From: Streptomyces sp. yr375
GTDB taxonomy: Bacteria > Actinomycetota > Actinomycetes > Streptomycetales > Streptomycetaceae
Assembly: GCF_900110755.1 (NCBI RefSeq)
Contig: NZ_FOFF01000047.1
Span: 1-64,000 of the forward strand
Direction of reading: 5' to 3'
DNA: 64,000 nucleotides
Shown here: in pieces, positions 61,276-64,000 of the stretch
Numbering within the stretch: the first letter of the stretch is position 1
Layout: each line of letters begins with the position of its first letter
The notes under the pieces: model-generated
Told to the model about the DNA's origin: nothing
What the model saw: only the letters and a program-made list of their open reading frames with translations
Database searches by the model: none
Translations under genes and position numbers: made by a program

Positions 61276-62511
61276 ATGTCTCGACTCAGCCGCGAGAAGA
61301 AGCGGGAACAGAAGCACGACGGCCGGCCGGCCGCCGTGGTGGCGCCGCTCGACGTCCATGTCCGCGGAGGCGGAGGCGGGACGACGGCGTCGATAGGCGG
61401 CGTGCCGGTCGCGGCGGCCGACGGCGAGGAGATCCAGCGCGCCGTCCTGAGCCACCTCCACCGCATCGCCCTCGCCACCGGACACCCGGTGCTCGCCTCG
61501 GTCCACGACGAACGCATCGGCTACGTCGTCCCCCTGCGCGTCGACCCGGACGGCTCCAGCCACTTCACGGCGGAGCCCCTGCGAACGACGGCGACGGCGA
61601 CAGCGGCAGCGGTAGCGGTGGCGACACCGGCGGCGCCCGCGCGCAACGACAAAGCCACGTACACGCTCCGGGCCGTACCGGAACTCCCGGAACTCCCGGA
61701 CGACACCCCGACCCCCGGCACGGTCATCGCCCCTACGGGAGTCTTCGGCCCACCCCCGACGATGGACGACCAGCCGAACCCGGCGGACACAACCCCGACT
61801 CCACCCCTGGCCCCACCCCCTGCCCCCACCCCGCTACCCCTACCGCCCTCCACCGCAACCCCTACATCCCCCCTGGCCCTCGCCCACCTCCTCCCCAACG
61901 ACCTCGTCTCCGACTCGGCGTCCGACCTCGACCTCGGCCTCGAACTCGACCTCAAGCCCACCCCCGCCCGCGGCTTCGACGCCGTCGCGGAGGCGGTGCT
62001 CGGGGTCGGGCCCGGGGACGATTCCCGTGGCCTCCAGGGCGAGGACGGCGGTACCGCGCTCCTCGGGGAACCGGTGGCGCGGATCAACGAGGCCGTGCGG
62101 GCGGGCCGGATCGACGCGGCGGCCGGTCTCGCGGAACGGACCGTACTGGAGGCGTCCGGGACGCTCGGGCCGGAGCACCCCGAAGTGCTCCGGCTGCGCG
62201 AACTCGCCTCGTACATCGCCTACTTGGCAGGCGACCCGGTGCGTAGCTTCCACGCCTCGCTCGACCTGGCCCGCATCCGCCGCCGGACCCTGGACGCGGA
62301 GGCCGCGTACGGCGACGTCCAGAGCGCGGCGACGGCCTGGCGCGCCGTACGCGACCCCTTGCAGGGGCTGAACCTGGGGAACGAACTCCTCGGCCTGTGG
62401 ACGGAGCTCACCACCGAGGAGGGCCCGGCCGCCGACGACATCGAGGAACTGGAGTCGGCCCGCGCACGCATGCTCCGCCTGGCCGAACGCGCCCGTACAG
62501 CGGGCGCGTAG
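61276..62511 (+). CDS. Uncharacterised protein with a TPR-like C-terminal region
   Basis: The 411-residue product has a charged start (SRLSREKKREQKHDG), a small N-terminal domain (about 45-100, EIQRAVLSHLHRIALATGHPVLASVHDER in parts), a long Pro/Thr/Ala linker (about 120-220), and a helical C-terminal part with a tetratricopeptide feel (ARINEAVRAGRIDAAAGLAERTVLEASGTLGPEHPEVLRLRELAS in parts). The start is supported by GAGG 6 nt upstream. It probably binds other proteins. Its divergent partner resembles a degenerate MinD-type ATPase, so the pair may act together; that is inference. Confidence 0.65.
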   Translation: MSRLSREKKREQKHDGRPAAVVAPLDVHVRGGGGGTTASIGGVPVAAADGEEIQRAVLSHLHRIALATGHPVLASVHDERIGYVVPLRVDPDGSSHFTAEPLRTTATATAAAVAVATPAAPARNDKATYTLRAVPELPELPDDTPTPGTVIAPTGVFGPPPTMDDQPNPADTTPTPPLAPPPAPTPLPLPPSTATPTSPLALAHLLPNDLVSDSASDLDLGLELDLKPTPARGFDAVAEAVLGVGPGDDSRGLQGEDGGTALLGEPVARINEAVRAGRIDAAAGLAERTVLEASGTLGPEHPEVLRLRELASYIAYLAGDPVRSFHASLDLARIRRRTLDAEAAYGDVQSAATAWRAVRDPLQGLNLGNELLGLWTELTTEEGPAADDIEELESARARMLRLAERARTAGA

Positions 62512-62534
62512 CCACTAAGGGCCTCGACCAGGCG

Positions 62535-62612
62535 GAGTCGGTCAGGCGAGTCGATCAGGCGAGTCGATCAGGCGAGTCGGTCAGGCGAGTCGATCAGGCG
62601 AGTCGATCAGGC
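62535..62612. repeat. Six tandem 13-nt repeats between convergent genes
   Basis: The unit GAGTCGATCAGGC (second and third copies exact; some copies have GAGTCGGTCAGGC) repeats six times without gaps. The last unit contains the stop codon of the M28 peptidase gene. The period is not a multiple of three. Each unit has a GATC. Confidence 0.95.
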
Positions 62613-63539
62613 GGACAGTGTCCAGATCGCGTACGCGAGGGCGTTCGCGTTGCGGTCCAGGGCCGTGTCGTTGATGTTGGCCGTGGTGTCGCAGGAGGAG
62701 TGGTAGCAGGGGTCGAAGGCCTTCCCGGCCGTACCGCCCCACTTGGCCGCCTGCGCCGCCGTCTTGATGTAGTCGGCGCCGCTGAACAGGCCGCCCACCG
62801 GCACGCCCGCGTTCTTGAAGGGGGCGTGGTCGGAGCGGCCGTCGCCCTCGGTCTCGATCTCCGTCGCGATGCCGAGGCCGGTGTAGTAGTCCTTGAAGGT
62901 CTTCTCGATGGTCGCCGCGTCGTCGTAGACGAAGTAGCCGGGGTTCGGCGAGCCGATCATGTCGAAGTTGAGGTAGCCGCTGATGCGGGCGCGGTTCGCC
63001 GACGACAGGTTGTTGACGTAGTACTTGGACCCGACCAGGCCCAGTTCCTCCGCGCCCCACCAGGCGAACCGCAGGTGCTTGGCGGGCTGGTAGCCGGACC
63101 GGGCCACGGCCAGGGCCGTCTCCAGTACGGCCGCCGAACCGGAACCGTTGTCGTTGATACCGGCCCCGGAGGTCACGGAGTCCAGATGGGAACCGGCCAT
63201 CACCACCTGGCCGGTGTCGCCGCCGGGCCAGTCGGCGATCAGGTTGTAGCCGGTGCGGCCGGACGACGTGAACTGCTGGATCGTGGTGGTGAAACCGACG
63301 GCGTCCAGTTGGGCCTTCACGTAGTCGATCGAGGCCTTGTAACCGGTGCGGCCGTGGGCGCGGTTGCCGCCGTTGGCGGTGGCTATGGACTGCAACTGCG
63401 TCAGATGCGCCTTGACGCCGGCCACGGGGATCGTGGGGGCGGCGGTGGGGGCGGCGCCTGCTATCGACCCGGAGGTCAGGAGCATGACAATAGAGGTGGC
63501 GCCGACGGCCGCCATACGCCCGGAAACGGGGAGCTTCAT
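62607..63539 (-). CDS. Secreted M28 family aminopeptidase
   Basis: The 310-residue protein resembles the Streptomyces griseus aminopeptidase. A signal peptide ends near GSIAGAAP (about residue 30). Both zinc ions' ligands are visible in order: His in VMAGSHLDSV, Asp in GINDNGSGSAA, Glu in WWGAEELGLVGS, Asp in NFDMIGSP, and His in CYHSSCDT, where two Cys likely form a disulfide. It removes N-terminal, mostly hydrophobic, residues outside the cell. GGAG is about 9 nt before the ATG. Confidence 0.95.
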   Translation of the reverse strand: MKLPVSGRMAAVGATSIVMLLTSGSIAGAAPTAAPTIPVAGVKAHLTQLQSIATANGGNRAHGRTGYKASIDYVKAQLDAVGFTTTIQQFTSSGRTGYNLIADWPGGDTGQVVMAGSHLDSVTSGAGINDNGSGSAAVLETALAVARSGYQPAKHLRFAWWGAEELGLVGSKYYVNNLSSANRARISGYLNFDMIGSPNPGYFVYDDAATIEKTFKDYYTGLGIATEIETEGDGRSDHAPFKNAGVPVGGLFSGADYIKTAAQAAKWGGTAGKAFDPCYHSSCDTTANINDTALDRNANALAYAIWTLSA

Positions 63540-63680
63540 GTGGGGGGCTCCGAATTTCTGGGGAATCGCCAGATCACAGGGATTCCATGGTGAATAGGGT
63601 CTCAGGATGGTGAACGGGAACCCAACACCAAGTCAAGAGCGCTATCAGGACACGGGATTCACCGCTCCACCTACCCCACC

Positions 63681-63716
63681 CCTAGTAGACGCCCTAGCGG
63701 ACGCCCTAGTGGACGC
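63681..63716. repeat. Three tandem 12-nt repeats at the end of the VOC gene
   Basis: CCTAGTAGACGC, CCTAGCGGACGC and CCTAGTGGACGC follow directly; the last overlaps the VOC stop codon. The period is in phase with the gene, so the repeat may have arisen from duplication of its 3' end. Confidence 0.85.
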
Positions 63717-64000
63717 AGAACTCGTTCCCCTCCGGGTCCGCCATCACCACCCACGCCCCGGAAGGCTCCTTCACCTCCCGCAGCACACTCGCCCCCAGCG
63801 CCGTCAGCCGCCCGACCTCCCCCTCCCTCAGGCCCGCACCGGGATGCAGGTCGAGGTGGAGCCGGTTCTTGACCGTCTTCGGCTCCGTCACCCGCTGGAA
63901 CAGCAGCCGCCGCCCGAGCCCGGTCCCGCTGTCGGGGTCGTACGGGTCGTCAGGGTGGCGTACGGCGACCATGTCCCGGAAGGCGAGGCGGCCGTGGAAC
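63706..64000 (-). CDS. VOC (glyoxalase/bleomycin-resistance fold) family protein, C-terminal part
   Basis: The gene runs off the right edge, since the frame continues (FHGRLAFRD) before the ATG at 63972. The visible 97 residues have KNRLHLDLHPGAGLREGEVGRLTALGASVLREV in parts and the family ending WVVMADPEGNEFCVH, where the Glu near the end is a usual metal ligand. The lactoylglutathione-lyase-like fold covers many functions, and none can be chosen here. Confidence 0.82.
   Translation of the reverse strand, partial: FHGRLAFRDMVAVRHPDDPYDPDSGTGLGRRLLFQRVTEPKTVKNRLHLDLHPGAGLREGEVGRLTALGASVLREVKEPSGAWVVMADPEGNEFCVH

Noticed and set aside
62535..62612. CRISPR array
   Set aside because: Units of 13 nt repeat without spacers and there are no cas genes.

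Overview
The window is a 64-kb piece of a high-GC actinobacterial chromosome, almost certainly Streptomyces. Signs of this are the strong G/C bias at third codon positions, frequent GTG starts, near-absence of TTA codons, a futalosine-type menaquinone pathway, a complete 14-gene nuo operon, and the usual Streptomyces cell-envelope genes. No rRNA, tRNA, CRISPR array, transposase or prophage gene was seen.

Layout. 1-2.5 kb: the 3' end of a secreted LamG protein, a methyltransferase, a possible tiny lipoprotein and a cold-shock protein. 2.5-8.9 kb: mqnA, a membrane Ser/Thr kinase, a prepilin peptidase, mqnC, a metal-ligand-less amidohydrolase relative and a GH18-like lipoprotein. 9.2-13.3 kb: a three-gene exopolysaccharide operon whose core is a deacetylase/GT2 fusion. 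13.3-18.3 kb: menG, a PASTA protein, a GNAT, a menJ-like reductase, peptide deformylase and an NlpC/P60 hydrolase. 18.3-35.1 kb: a long regulatory intergenic region with a Rex-type operator, then nuoA-N, mostly with overlapping start and stop codons. 35.2-40.7 kb: recQ, a frameshifted HEAT-repeat gene, an M56 peptidase and fumarylacetoacetase. 41-51.8 kb: a capsule/exopolysaccharide locus with a DegT-like protein, a flippase, a GH26-like hydrolase, two membrane proteins, a NodB deacetylase, a GT2 and a FemAB-like enzyme. 52-64 kb: a HAD phosphatase, an SLT lytic enzyme behind a c-di-AMP riboswitch, a polyprenyl synthetase, a LolA-like protein with an ABC transporter, a flavin reductase, an amidase, a divergent pair of uncharacterised genes, an M28 aminopeptidase and a truncated VOC gene.

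How it fits together. Much of the window serves menaquinone respiration. MqnA and MqnC make the naphthoquinone ring, the polyprenyl synthetase plausibly makes the tail, MenG methylates the quinone, the MenJ-like enzyme may saturate the tail, and NDH-1 (nuo) uses the quinone. A second theme is the cell surface: two polysaccharide loci and several wall hydrolases. The only two in-frame TTA (bldA) codons I found by eye lie in the 41-52 kb polysaccharide locus, one on each side, which suggests developmental control. Assignments come from motifs and order read by eye. No database search was possible.
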